This document shows, one piece after another, positions 45,901 through 54,433 of a DNA stretch of 58,610 nt. Position numbers and translations under genes: made by a program. Numbering within the stretch: position 1 is the first letter of the stretch; each line of letters starts with the position of its first letter. Under the pieces are notes generated by a model, which ran no database searches, was not told the DNA's origin, and saw only the letters and a list, made by a program, of their open reading frames with translations. Source of the stretch: JBBDMU01 sp040878115 (lineage in GTDB: Bacteria > Bacteroidota > Rhodothermia > Balneolales > Natronogracilivirgulaceae); NCBI GenBank assembly GCA_040878115.1, contig JBBDMV010000144.1, positions 1-58,610 of the forward strand, written 5' to 3'.

Positions 45901-47442
45901 TTACCCGAGCCAACCTTCACGGTCTAAACTTCTGTATTGAATAGCTTCAGCAAGATGAGTGGTTTTGATATTTTCTGAATAGTCCAGGTCCGCTATTGTT
46001 CTGGATACCTTCAGGATTCGGTCATAGGCCCGTGCGGAAAGGTTCAGGCTGGTTATTGCCTTTTTCAATAGTGCAGATCCGGCAGGATCAATTTTGCAGA
46101 CTTTTCTTACCATTCGAGTACTCATCTGGGCGTTGCAGTGAACATCTTTTACACCCATAAAACGGCTATTTTGAATTTCACGAGCATCCACAACACGTTT
46201 ACGGATGTATTCCGAGCTTTCTCCTTCACCTTTCCCCGAAAGCTCATCGAAACCGACTTTGTTCACTTCAACATGCAGGTCAATACGATCTAACAACGGG
46301 CCGCTAATCTTACTCAGGTACCGTTGCATCTGGGCCGGTGCCGAACTGTTGGGATCGGAGGGGTCGTGCCAGTCACCGGTGGGGGATGGGTTCATAGAAG
46401 CTACAAGCATGATATTTGAAGGGTAATTTACACTCATTCTTGCCCTGGAAATGCTCACACTCCCGTCTTCCAGAGGCTGGCGCAAAACTTCAAGAGCGCT
46501 GCGTTTGAATTCCGGTAGCTCATCAAGAAATAATACCCCATTGTGGGCCAGTGAAATCTCCCCGGGCATGGGTATACTACCTCCGCCCACTAAAGCAACA
46601 TCTGATATGGTGTGATGCGGCGATCGGAATGAACGTTTAGCAATTAGGGCCTTCCCATTGGTAAGCATCCCGGCCACAGAATGGATCTTTGTGGTTTCCA
46701 GGGCTTCTCCTAATGAAAGCGGCGGCAAGATTGACGGGAGCCGTCGCGCGATCATAGTTTTCCCGGAACCCGGTGGGCCCACCATAATAATATTATGTCC
46801 GCCCGCAGCGCCTACTTCCATAGAGCGCTTCACATTTTCTTGTCCTTTTACATCGCTAAAATCTACCATCTCGTCGGACTGCTCCTCTTTGAACAGGTTA
46901 TTTAGATCAACGAAAACGGGCTCGAACGTTTCCTTATCATTTAACCAACTGATCACCTGTTCCAGGCTTTTCAGTCCATAAACACGAATACCTTCTACAA
47001 CACCGGCCTCAGCACCGTTTTTCTCGGGGACGATTACGTTTTTCAAGCCTCTTTTTTTGGCTTCCACAACGATAGGCAAGACTCCTTTCACCGGCCGTAA
47101 AGAACCGTCCAGGGCAAGTTCACCTAAGATTACCGTGTCTGTTAGTTTATTCATGTTAATTTGATGTGAAACTCCAAGCAGGCAGACAGCTATGGGCAAG
47201 TCAAATGCACTCCCCTCTTTTGGGAGATCAGCCGGGGCCAGGTTCACGGTTACCGTTCCATACGGCATTGAGGCCCCGGAGTTTTTTATGGCCGGGCTAA
47301 TCCGGGAACGGGATTCAACTATTGCCTTGTCGGGCAAGCCTACAAGATAGTAATTCGGCATTCCGCCGGTATAATTCAACTCCACATCGATAAGATGGGC
47401 ATCTACTCCAAAAGTTGAAGCGCAAAATACATGAGCTAGCAT
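45901..47442 (-). CDS. yifB: YifB/ComM family Mg-chelatase-like AAA ATPase
   Basis: A 513-residue protein of the ComM family. ComM is a helicase that promotes branch migration during natural transformation in Vibrio. An N-terminal Lon-protease-like S5 fold (about 1-165, FGVDAHLIDVELNYTGGMPNY) precedes the AAA module. Walker A is GPPGSGKTMIARRLPSILPP (about 220-239), and FLDELPEFKRSALEVLRQPLEDG and MVASMNPSP follow. The C-terminal Mg_chelatase C domain (LNLSARAYDRILKVSRTIAD) is intact. A ComEA-like gene lies about 0.6 kb away, so DNA uptake is possible. Confidence 0.94.
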   Translation of the reverse strand: MLAHVFCASTFGVDAHLIDVELNYTGGMPNYYLVGLPDKAIVESRSRISPAIKNSGASMPYGTVTVNLAPADLPKEGSAFDLPIAVCLLGVSHQINMNKLTDTVILGELALDGSLRPVKGVLPIVVEAKKRGLKNVIVPEKNGAEAGVVEGIRVYGLKSLEQVISWLNDKETFEPVFVDLNNLFKEEQSDEMVDFSDVKGQENVKRSMEVGAAGGHNIIMVGPPGSGKTMIARRLPSILPPLSLGEALETTKIHSVAGMLTNGKALIAKRSFRSPHHTISDVALVGGGSIPMPGEISLAHNGVLFLDELPEFKRSALEVLRQPLEDGSVSISRARMSVNYPSNIMLVASMNPSPTGDWHDPSDPNSSAPAQMQRYLSKISGPLLDRIDLHVEVNKVGFDELSGKGEGESSEYIRKRVVDAREIQNSRFMGVKDVHCNAQMSTRMVRKVCKIDPAGSALLKKAITSLNLSARAYDRILKVSRTIADLDYSENIKTTHLAEAIQYRSLDREGWLG

Positions 47443-47504
47443 AAGGATCTTTATTTGTTCTCTTTCGTATAAAGAGCAACATAGAGAGACTTCCTTACGC
47501 TAAA

Positions 47505-47542
47505 TTCTCAGAATATTTTATTTTGATAGCATATTTTGAGAA
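47505..47542. promoter_or_regulatory. Inverted repeat between yifB and DUF4342 gene
   Basis: TTCTCAGAATA (47505-47515) and TATTTTGAGAA (47532-47542) pair at 10 of 11 positions with a 16-base spacer. They sit in a 176-base divergent promoter region. A regulator site is plausible but unproven. Confidence 0.35.
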
Positions 47543-47618
47543 AAGCTTAATAACATTAGCCGGACCGAAAACGTATATTCAACATGAAATGTAATCACTT
47601 AACCTTAAGGTAACTGCT

Positions 47619-47942
47619 ATGTCAAAAACCATTTTTGAAGAATTCAAAGTTTCAGGCACTCAACTTATGAGCCGGGTGAAACAGTTAATCAGGGAAGGCA
47701 ATATCCGCCGGATCATGATCAAAGGCCGCAACGGACGGACGCTAGTCGAAACACCTCTCACTTTCGGTGTTGCGGGGGCCAGTGGGTTATTTATTTTGGC
47801 ACCATTAATTACGGCCATTGGCGCTGTTGCTGTGATGGTCAGCAATGCCAGTATCATTGTTGAACGTTATAAAAATGAGAAAGAGGATGAGCAGGAGATC
47901 AATAAAGATTATATCGAAATTGATATAGACGACGATAAATAA
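47619..47942 (+). CDS. DUF4342 domain small membrane protein
   Basis: A 107-residue protein. Residues 1-45 are helical and basic (LMSRVKQLIREGNIRRIMIK), and about 52-85 form a hydrophobic stretch with two short helices (FGVAGASGLFILAPL; AIGAVAVMV), followed by an acidic tail. This matches DUF4342, in which a short basic region precedes a hydrophobic hairpin. Function is unknown. It is convergent with no gene and precedes the ComEA-like gene by 148 bases. Confidence 0.85.
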   Translation: MSKTIFEEFKVSGTQLMSRVKQLIREGNIRRIMIKGRNGRTLVETPLTFGVAGASGLFILAPLITAIGAVAVMVSNASIIVERYKNEKEDEQEINKDYIEIDIDDDK

Positions 47943-48090
47943 TAAAAGGTACCCTCACTCCATGGGCTTTTAGCTTCGGAGCCTGGTCCTATAGTGATAA
48001 AAAATATTTAAATCCCATAAAAGATTATCGCAAGGTTTTCGGTTTTGGTACATCCTATAGGTATTAATTCATACCAAACCGGGAATCATC

Positions 48091-48615
48091 TTGAAAAAGA
48101 CCTTATTTTATTGGACCGATCGTTTACAAATATCGCCGGCTGAGCGAATATTGATCATTATCCTTTTTTCCGCCCTTCTTTTAATTGGCTCTGCACGGAT
48201 GTTTTGGCAGCCATCTAATAAGTTCGATAATGGTCATTATGAACCCATCGAAGCTGAGTTTAACAGGCTGAGTACCATTAGGTACGAGGAGGAATCCAGG
48301 TTATCTGCCCAATATTATCCCCAACGTGAAACAGGTACTAAAGAACCAAAGGAAGCGTTTGTAACTACTGAAGAAAAGCCCGCAAGCGTTGAGGCGGATA
48401 CTGCCGGAAGCACAGTTGAGTCTGATAAAATCAACATAAACAAAGCCGACCGGTATGAATTAATTCAATTGCCGGGTATCGGACCTGTGATCGCGCAGCG
48501 GATAATCAGGTACCGTGATGAGCATGGAGCCTTCGAAACGGTGGAGGAAATTCGTAACGTACATGGAATAGGACCGGCCAGACTTAAACAGATTAAACCA
48601 ATTATTAAACTGTAG
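48091..48615 (+). CDS. ComEA-like helix-hairpin-helix protein
   Basis: A 174-residue protein with one N-terminal transmembrane helix (about 18-38, ERILIIILFSALLLIGSARM). A flexible charged spacer and a C-terminal ComEA-type helix-hairpin-helix pair (about 113-174) follow: KININKADRYELIQLPGIGP and IRNVHGIGPARLKQIKP. The likely role is binding DNA outside the membrane during uptake. The start is TTG at 48091; the next in-frame ATG would remove the anchor. It lies 20 bases before porX. DNA binding is by family and uptake is inferred. Confidence 0.85.
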   Translation: MKKTLFYWTDRLQISPAERILIIILFSALLLIGSARMFWQPSNKFDNGHYEPIEAEFNRLSTIRYEEESRLSAQYYPQRETGTKEPKEAFVTTEEKPASVEADTAGSTVESDKININKADRYELIQLPGIGPVIAQRIIRYRDEHGAFETVEEIRNVHGIGPARLKQIKPIIKL

Positions 48616-48635
48616 CTTACTTACCAACCTTATTT

Positions 48636-50183
48636 ATGAGTACAACTATTCTGTGGGCTGACGATGAAATCGATCAGCTTAAGCCCCATATTATTTATCT
48701 GGAGAACAAAGGTTTTGACGTATCTCCTGTTTCCAACGGAGAAGACGCAATCACCATGATCCGGGAAAAAAAATTCGATATCATATTTCTGGACGAACAA
48801 ATGCCTGGAATGGACGGCATCACCACCCTCTCCCATATAAAGGAGCTGAAACCATTTTTGCCTGTGGTAATGATCACCAAGAGTGAGGAAGAATCTATTA
48901 TGGAGGATGCCATAGGCGGTAAAATTTCGGATTACCTAATCAAACCGGTAAATCCAAATCAATTACTGCTTACCATAAAGCGGATTCTTGACAGGCACCG
49001 TATCCGCGATGAGAAGTCATCCCAAACTTACCTTCAAAGTTTTAACCAGATTACGACACAAATTAATAGCCAGCCCGACTGGGAAGAATGGATTGCTATT
49101 TACAAAAAGCTCACGCATTGGGACCTCGAGCTGGAACGTGGCGATGAAGGCCTTCGCCAGGTCCTGGATGATCAGGTTCAACAGGCTAATCTTGAGTTCG
49201 GCCGCTATATCCAGAACGAATATCGTCACTGGCTGGGTGAGGCCATTCCCGAGAGACCGGCTTTATCACCTGATGTAATGGAGCAATATGTGTTACCGCA
49301 CGTTGATAAAGGTGAAACTACATTTTTATTTGTCATAGACTGCATGCGCTATGATCAATGGCTGGTTTTCGAAAGTATGCTTGAGGAATATTATCAGATT
49401 GAAACTGATTTCTATTATTCCATACTCCCTACAGCAACTCCTTATTCGAGAAACTCTATTTTTGCCGGATTATATCCTTCAGATATATATAGAAATTATC
49501 CGAAGTTGTGGACCAATGGGAATGAAAATGAAACTTCATTGAACCAGCATGAAGACGAATTACTTAGACATCAACTTAAAAGGTTAAAATATGATTTCAC
49601 TCCAAAATACGAAAAAATTCTTCAGACTGAAGAGGGTAAACGTGTTGCTGATAAAGTATTAAACTATACCCAAACCAATCTCAGCGCTTTTGTGTACAAC
49701 TTTGTGGATACACTGGTCCACTCGCGATCCGACTCGGAAGTCTTAAAAGAAATTGCACCCGATGTGGCTGCTTTCCGGTCGCTCACAAAAACCTGGTTTG
49801 CACACTCTACCCTGTTCCAGATGTTCAAGGCCTTGGTAGATCAGGACGTAACCATCATTGTGACTACCGATCACGGATCAGTACGCTCTCTCCGCGATAC
49901 TAAAGTACTTGGTGATCGGGACACTTCTACCAGTTTACGATATAAATATGGACGGCATCTGAAGAGCGACAAAGATGCGGCTATTCATATTGATAACCCT
50001 GAAGCGTATAAACTTCCGGCAGGAAACAGAAATACCAACTATATCATAGCCAAGGAAGATTATTATTTTGTTTACCCGACGAATTACCATCGCTTCCAAA
50101 ATAAATACAAAGACACCTTTCAGCATGGTGGTGCTTCTATGGAAGAAATGATTTTGCCTGTAGCCACACTGAAGGCCCGTTAA
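48636..50183 (+). CDS. porX: PorX-type response regulator with PglZ phosphoesterase domain
   Basis: A 515-residue protein. The receiver domain (1-120) has phospho-acceptor Asp53 in IIFLDEQMPG and Lys in DYLIKPVNP. A helical linker (about 125-200) and a PglZ/alkaline-phosphatase-fold domain (about 215-510) follow, with VIDCMRYDQW, a candidate nucleophile Thr in PTATPYSRNS, and IVTTDHGS as metal sites. PorX in Porphyromonas controls type IX secretion and hydrolyses small oligonucleotides. A PorY-like kinase is not adjacent. The secreted protein at 1671 has a C-terminus of the type handled by that secretion system. Confidence 0.93.
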   Translation: MSTTILWADDEIDQLKPHIIYLENKGFDVSPVSNGEDAITMIREKKFDIIFLDEQMPGMDGITTLSHIKELKPFLPVVMITKSEEESIMEDAIGGKISDYLIKPVNPNQLLLTIKRILDRHRIRDEKSSQTYLQSFNQITTQINSQPDWEEWIAIYKKLTHWDLELERGDEGLRQVLDDQVQQANLEFGRYIQNEYRHWLGEAIPERPALSPDVMEQYVLPHVDKGETTFLFVIDCMRYDQWLVFESMLEEYYQIETDFYYSILPTATPYSRNSIFAGLYPSDIYRNYPKLWTNGNENETSLNQHEDELLRHQLKRLKYDFTPKYEKILQTEEGKRVADKVLNYTQTNLSAFVYNFVDTLVHSRSDSEVLKEIAPDVAAFRSLTKTWFAHSTLFQMFKALVDQDVTIIVTTDHGSVRSLRDTKVLGDRDTSTSLRYKYGRHLKSDKDAAIHIDNPEAYKLPAGNRNTNYIIAKEDYYFVYPTNYHRFQNKYKDTFQHGGASMEEMILPVATLKAR

Positions 50184-50198
50184 ACCCCACAAGTACAC

Positions 50199-50630
50199 GT
50201 GATCGAAGAACATAATAAACTTATAAGCCACTCTCCCGAGGAGACATTAGCATTTGGCCGAAAGATTGCCCGTAATTTCAAGTCCGGTGATGTCGTTTGT
50301 TTATATGGAGATCTTGGGGCGGGCAAAACCCACCTTGTTAAAGGTATCGCTTCAAGCTTTGGGTTGGATGAGAATGAAGTACAATCTCCAACATTTACAA
50401 TCATTAATGAATACCGGGCCATTACACCCGTTTATCATTTTGATTTTTACAGAATTAATTCGTTTAAAGAGGCTCTGGAAATAGGTGTAGAAGAATACTT
50501 CTACGGGGATGGCATCTGCCTGATTGAATGGCCTGAAAAAATAGCTGAAATCATACCGGAACAAGCGATACACATTTACCTGAAACACCAGAGTGGAAAT
50601 GACAGAGAGATTTTTGTTACCATTGGATAG
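50199..50630 (+). CDS. tsaE: tRNA threonylcarbamoyladenosine biosynthesis ATPase
   Basis: Supports t6A37 tRNA modification with TsaB/TsaD. The 143-residue protein has Walker A GDLGAGKTHLVKG (about 44-56), VQSPTFTIINEY and ICLIEWPEKI, all standard for TsaE. Start is GTG at 50199, 15 bases after porX; no ATG is near. It probably belongs to the comEA-porX-tsaE run. Confidence 0.95.
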   Translation: MIEEHNKLISHSPEETLAFGRKIARNFKSGDVVCLYGDLGAGKTHLVKGIASSFGLDENEVQSPTFTIINEYRAITPVYHFDFYRINSFKEALEIGVEEYFYGDGICLIEWPEKIAEIIPEQAIHIYLKHQSGNDREIFVTIG

Positions 50631-50657
50631 AAAATAATGCCTATATTTTAATTCATA

Positions 50658-50936
50658 ATGCAATTAGAACGACTTCCATACCGAATCGATCGCCTGCCTG
50701 TGATAATGCCATTTCACCGACGAGCTGCAAACCACCTTCAGGTGGGTGACCTCGTTTATTATGGTCCTGGCCCGGAGTTCTACGGAATTGGCGAGATTAT
50801 CAAAATTGTAGATCATCTTTGTGTGGTTGACTTTCGGGGGACTGGCGTTTACGGCATCCACAAGGATGTATTTTACCAAAGCTACCTCATCCCGATCCAC
50901 AAACTCAATCTCTCTCATCTCTTGACGGATATTTAA
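50658..50936 (+). CDS. Small hypothetical protein, SH3-like
   Basis: A 92-residue protein I do not recognise. The centre, VGDLVYYGPGPEFYGIGEI then VVDFRGTGVYGIHKDVF, looks like a small SH3-like beta-barrel of the kind in DUF3553 or KOW-type domains. No signal peptide or membrane segment. It follows tsaE by 27 bases on the same strand, so it is probably co-transcribed. Coding nature rests on the ordered beta pattern and position. Confidence 0.65.
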   Translation: MQLERLPYRIDRLPVIMPFHRRAANHLQVGDLVYYGPGPEFYGIGEIIKIVDHLCVVDFRGTGVYGIHKDVFYQSYLIPIHKLNLSHLLTDI

Positions 50937-51013
50937 TCACAAGCATACCCTGCCCCGCTTGCACTCAGGTAAAAAAATACTGGTGATCCTGTAGCAAAAC
51001 TGAATCAGTAGCT

Positions 51014-51172
51014 TTACCGGCTTGCAATAATATAAATAGCATGGATTAGGCCCGGTACATAGCCAAGCAGAGTAAGGACAATATTAAGCCAGAAATGAAG
51101 ACCGATACCCACTTGAAGGAAGACCCCTATAGGTGGTATAATTACGGACAGAATAATTCTCAGAATATCCAT
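51014..51172 (-). CDS. YqaE/Pmp3 family small membrane protein
   Basis: A 52-residue peptide missed by longer-frame scans. It begins MDILRIILSVIIPPIGVFL and continues QVGIGLHFWLNIVLTLLGYV then PGLIHAIYIIASR. The two hydrophobic segments with IPPxGVFLQxG and LNIxLTLLGYxPGxIHAxYI match the Pmp3/YqaE family exactly. Such proteolipids are linked to membrane potential and stress tolerance. It lies 72 bases upstream of the stop of the 92-residue gene on the opposite strand. The call is strong despite the small size. Confidence 0.92.
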   Translation of the reverse strand: MDILRIILSVIIPPIGVFLQVGIGLHFWLNIVLTLLGYVPGLIHAIYIIASR

Positions 51173-51244
51173 GCTATTACATTAGTTGGTAGAATAGTTT
51201 ACTTGTTAACTATCAGCAGGGTTTTATGATTGCATTTAAATGCC

Positions 51245-52657
51245 TTATACTTTAGCATTGACTTCAGTTTTATCCTTTAATTTACCCACTACCCAAATAA
51301 CTCCGCTTGTCAGCAATCCAGGATAAAATGGTTCGATACCCAAAAATGACTGGGAGTATAAATCGTCGGTTGCAATCGAACCGGCAATAAGCCAGATCAG
51401 TGAAATTAAAATAGGAATAGTCAGGGCATAAGAAGCATATTCTTTGGCCAAACTAAAAAACCTGATGTAAATGCCTAACACAGGGATAAGCAAACCCGGG
51501 ATCATTACCGAGCCGATCACATACCAGAGGGCAATCACACTTGGGTAAATATAAATCAAAAGAATAGCCAAAACAGCGGAAATAAAGATACACAACCTGG
51601 TAAGGTTGACACTGTCAATGGCCGTAATATATTTTGCTAATAAATCCCTGCCGAGCGTTTGCCCTGATAGGAATAAAAAACTATCCATGGTAGACATGAT
51701 TGTAGCAATCAGTGTCAGGTAGAAAAGCCCCTTGAACCCGATTGGAAGAATTGTATTGGCCAGGTAAGGGTAGACCAGTATGGGATTATCGATTTCACTG
51801 AGTATAACGACACCATAAAGGCCGGTGAGGAGGGTAAAGAAATCAAAAATAGACCAGCAAAATACGGATATAAAAATACCCTTCCTGGCAATGGCCGGAG
51901 TCCTTGCCGCCGCGGCACGTTGATGAAAGCCCGGGTCCACAAAAGTCCACAGGGCGATGAAAAACCATACAAGTATGTATTGAATGGAGTGGCCGCCGGT
52001 AATATCTTTATAAAAATCAGGTAGTTCCTGCCATAGCATAACCGGAGAACCAAATATTTGTGTTGCAAAATAAGCCAGGATAAAAAAGCCGGCAAACATC
52101 AATATAACCTGGAACATGTCGGTTCTTACCACCGCCTTAAAACCGCCGAAACTTACGTAGCCCACCGAAAACAAGGCCACTAAAATGGCATAGGTGAGGA
52201 AGTGCTCGGTCCCGCCAAGCATGAATTGAATGAGCAGGCCAAGCATCAAAATATAGGGAGCCGGGCTTACCAGTACAAAAACCGCAATTGAAGTTATGGC
52301 ACCCGACCTGGCCCCATATTTATTGGAAATAGCCTCCGGAATGGTCAAAGCTTTATTCTCTCTAATCTTACCGGCCAAAAAAACGGCGAATAGAATAGAA
52401 AACACATAAAACGGAAATCCAAAAATGAACCACTGGGAAACCCCAAATTGATAACTGTATTCTCCGACACCCAATATACCACCATACCACGTAGACACCA
52501 GTGTGGCCACAAAAGCCGGAAGTGTGATCTTTCTGCCTGATAACAGATAACTTTCCTCATCAACAGATTTCCAGTTTTTTCTTAGGCTCAGGAAAATTAA
52601 CAGAACAAAATAGGCGGCGATTAACAGCCAGTCAAATTGGGTAAATTGAAGTTCCAA
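51245..52657 (-). CDS. Sodium:solute symporter (SSS) family transporter, second copy
   Basis: A 470-residue inner-membrane transporter with about 13 helices. Markers: ESYLLSGRKITLPAFVATLVSTW, GVGEYSYQFGVSQW and the central GGFKAVVRTDMFQVILMFAGFF. Start is TTG at 52657, two bases after the stop of the thiamine pyrophosphokinase gene, so the pair is translationally coupled. The pairing with thiamine pyrophosphokinase invites the guess that it imports thiamine or a related compound. Confidence 0.9.
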   Translation of the reverse strand: MELQFTQFDWLLIAAYFVLLIFLSLRKNWKSVDEESYLLSGRKITLPAFVATLVSTWYGGILGVGEYSYQFGVSQWFIFGFPFYVFSILFAVFLAGKIRENKALTIPEAISNKYGARSGAITSIAVFVLVSPAPYILMLGLLIQFMLGGTEHFLTYAILVALFSVGYVSFGGFKAVVRTDMFQVILMFAGFFILAYFATQIFGSPVMLWQELPDFYKDITGGHSIQYILVWFFIALWTFVDPGFHQRAAAARTPAIARKGIFISVFCWSIFDFFTLLTGLYGVVILSEIDNPILVYPYLANTILPIGFKGLFYLTLIATIMSTMDSFLFLSGQTLGRDLLAKYITAIDSVNLTRLCIFISAVLAILLIYIYPSVIALWYVIGSVMIPGLLIPVLGIYIRFFSLAKEYASYALTIPILISLIWLIAGSIATDDLYSQSFLGIEPFYPGLLTSGVIWVVGKLKDKTEVNAKV

Positions 52658-52659
52658 AT

Positions 52660-53328
52660 TTATGTATTACTTTCTTTCTCTAGAAACTTTGAGCCTTTGT
52701 GCCGTTGAGGCTGAAACAACAGCAGATCACCGCTGCTATGTTTTATCTCAAAATGTGTCCCCGTCGTTTCATTGGAAGATCCGTCCCGCACACCGTTTAT
52801 CAGATCTTCATTGTTCAGGCTATACTTTAAACCGGTTGTGGTGACGCCGGTAACTTCTCCCGAAAGGGGGAAAAGAGAGATGGTCGTTTTGCTGGTTTCA
52901 ACCTGACCAGCATAAACACGAGGTAAAAGAATGATTTTTACATAATCATCCTCAAATATTAACTTTTTGAACCTGGGCTTAAACTGCCGGTAGACGGATA
53001 GGTTTTTCAGAGTATGGTCAAGCCGCTTCCCTGTGGCACCCAAAACAACAGCATCTTCAATACCTTTTTTCACAGCATATGCCAAAGCTTTTTCCAAATC
53101 GTTACTGTTCTGATCAGGATCTGTAATTATATTTCCCAGATAACCCGCTGGGGGTACAAAACTGTCCATGTCACCAATTACAACATCCGGGGTGATGCCA
53201 TAACGCAAAGCTGTTAAAGCAGCGCCGTCGGTTGCTATACATACGTCACAAAGATTATTATAAGTATGAAATAATGACTCTGTCGGCGGTTCACCGTCAC
53301 ACAGGATAAACGCGGAATACTTTCCCAT
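52660..53328 (-). CDS. Thiamine pyrophosphokinase
   Basis: Pyrophosphorylates thiamine to the active coenzyme. The 222-residue protein has the family motifs CIATDGAALTALRYGITPDV and VIGDMDSF in the N-terminal domain, DQNSNDLEKALAYAVKKG, and VVLGATGKRLDHTLKNLSVY. The C-terminal beta-domain ends near LLLFQPQRHKG. A de novo thiamine pathway is not visible. It is followed two bases later by a sodium symporter gene on the same strand. Confidence 0.9.
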   Translation of the reverse strand: MGKYSAFILCDGEPPTESLFHTYNNLCDVCIATDGAALTALRYGITPDVVIGDMDSFVPPAGYLGNIITDPDQNSNDLEKALAYAVKKGIEDAVVLGATGKRLDHTLKNLSVYRQFKPRFKKLIFEDDYVKIILLPRVYAGQVETSKTTISLFPLSGEVTGVTTTGLKYSLNNEDLINGVRDGSSNETTGTHFEIKHSSGDLLLFQPQRHKGSKFLEKESNT

Positions 53329-53441
53329 TTAAGACGTATTTTCAGGGGATTAGTTTTTTAATAAAGTGAGCGTATAATACCTCATAATATCTTGACTACA
53401 AAAGAGAACTTCTTGTTAATTTAGATTAATAGCATAACACA

Positions 53442-54416
53442 ATGATCAATAAACTCAGCCAAAAATTAAAAACGTATCGTTCACTTGCCATTTTTTCACA
53501 TGTCAGACCTGACGGCGATGCTATAGGGTCGCAAATCGCTATGGGCTTATGGTGCCAAAAGAATGGTATTGAAGCCAGATGTTTCAATGACGACGAACTT
53601 AAAAGCAACCTCAAGTGGCTGAATAAGTATTTTTCAATCGAGAAACCCGACCGTGATTTCCTTGACCGATGTGAAGCTATTGTCTTCCTGGATGGAAACT
53701 CACTTGAGCGGTTCGGTGTTTTTGCAGAGTATTTAAAATCAGCCGATAAACCGTTTTATTTGATTGATCATCATCCGGATCCGGCTGATATTTTTGATTT
53801 AGCCTACTCTGTCCCAACCGCATCATCCACGGCCGAATTGATCTACCACCTGTTCCAGCAGGGAGATCTGCATTTAATTGACGGCCATATTGCCCGTGCG
53901 CTTTACACAGGTATGATGACCGACACGGGATCATTCCGCTTTGACTCGGTCACCCACGAAACTCACCTGGTCCTGGCCGACCTGCTTAGGATTGGCCAAT
54001 TTAGTCCGGATGAAATCCATCAGCGTATTTATGACGACTGGACGTTAAACCAACTTCACTTACTCGGCATGACTCTTAACGGGGTAGAATTGCACCATAA
54101 CAATCAAATTAGCACCATGACCGTTACTGAAGCCATGCTAAAGAAGACCGGTTGTACCTATTCCGATCTGGAGGGTTTTGTTTCCCATGCTCTCAGCATT
54201 GCTACTGTAAAATCTGCCATAATTTTTTGTGAGTTGGAAGGTAAAATCAAAATAAGTTTACGGGCGAAACGAGATGTTGACGTAAATTTGGTAGCCAGGC
54301 AATTCGGCGGCGGTGGGCATAAAAAAGCCGCCGGTTCATGGCACCCCGGCCCAATTCGGGAAGCAGTAGACGATCTGGTAAAAGTGACGATCGATCAGCT
54401 TAGCAGTTCGCATTAA
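53442..54416 (+). CDS. DHH family phosphoesterase (NrnA-like)
   Basis: A 324-residue DHH-DHHA1 protein. Motifs: FSHVRPDGDAIGSQIAMGLW, VFLDGNSLERF, the DHH in LIDHHPDPADIF, and the DHHA1 signature GGGGHKKAAGSW near 298. This matches NrnA-type oligoribonuclease/pAp phosphatase or c-di-AMP-linked enzymes. It heads a two-gene run with a DegP-like gene 17 bases on. Confidence 0.92.
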   Translation: MINKLSQKLKTYRSLAIFSHVRPDGDAIGSQIAMGLWCQKNGIEARCFNDDELKSNLKWLNKYFSIEKPDRDFLDRCEAIVFLDGNSLERFGVFAEYLKSADKPFYLIDHHPDPADIFDLAYSVPTASSTAELIYHLFQQGDLHLIDGHIARALYTGMMTDTGSFRFDSVTHETHLVLADLLRIGQFSPDEIHQRIYDDWTLNQLHLLGMTLNGVELHHNNQISTMTVTEAMLKKTGCTYSDLEGFVSHALSIATVKSAIIFCELEGKIKISLRAKRDVDVNLVARQFGGGGHKKAAGSWHPGPIREAVDDLVKVTIDQLSSSH

Positions 54417-54433
54417 CAATTATCACCAACATT

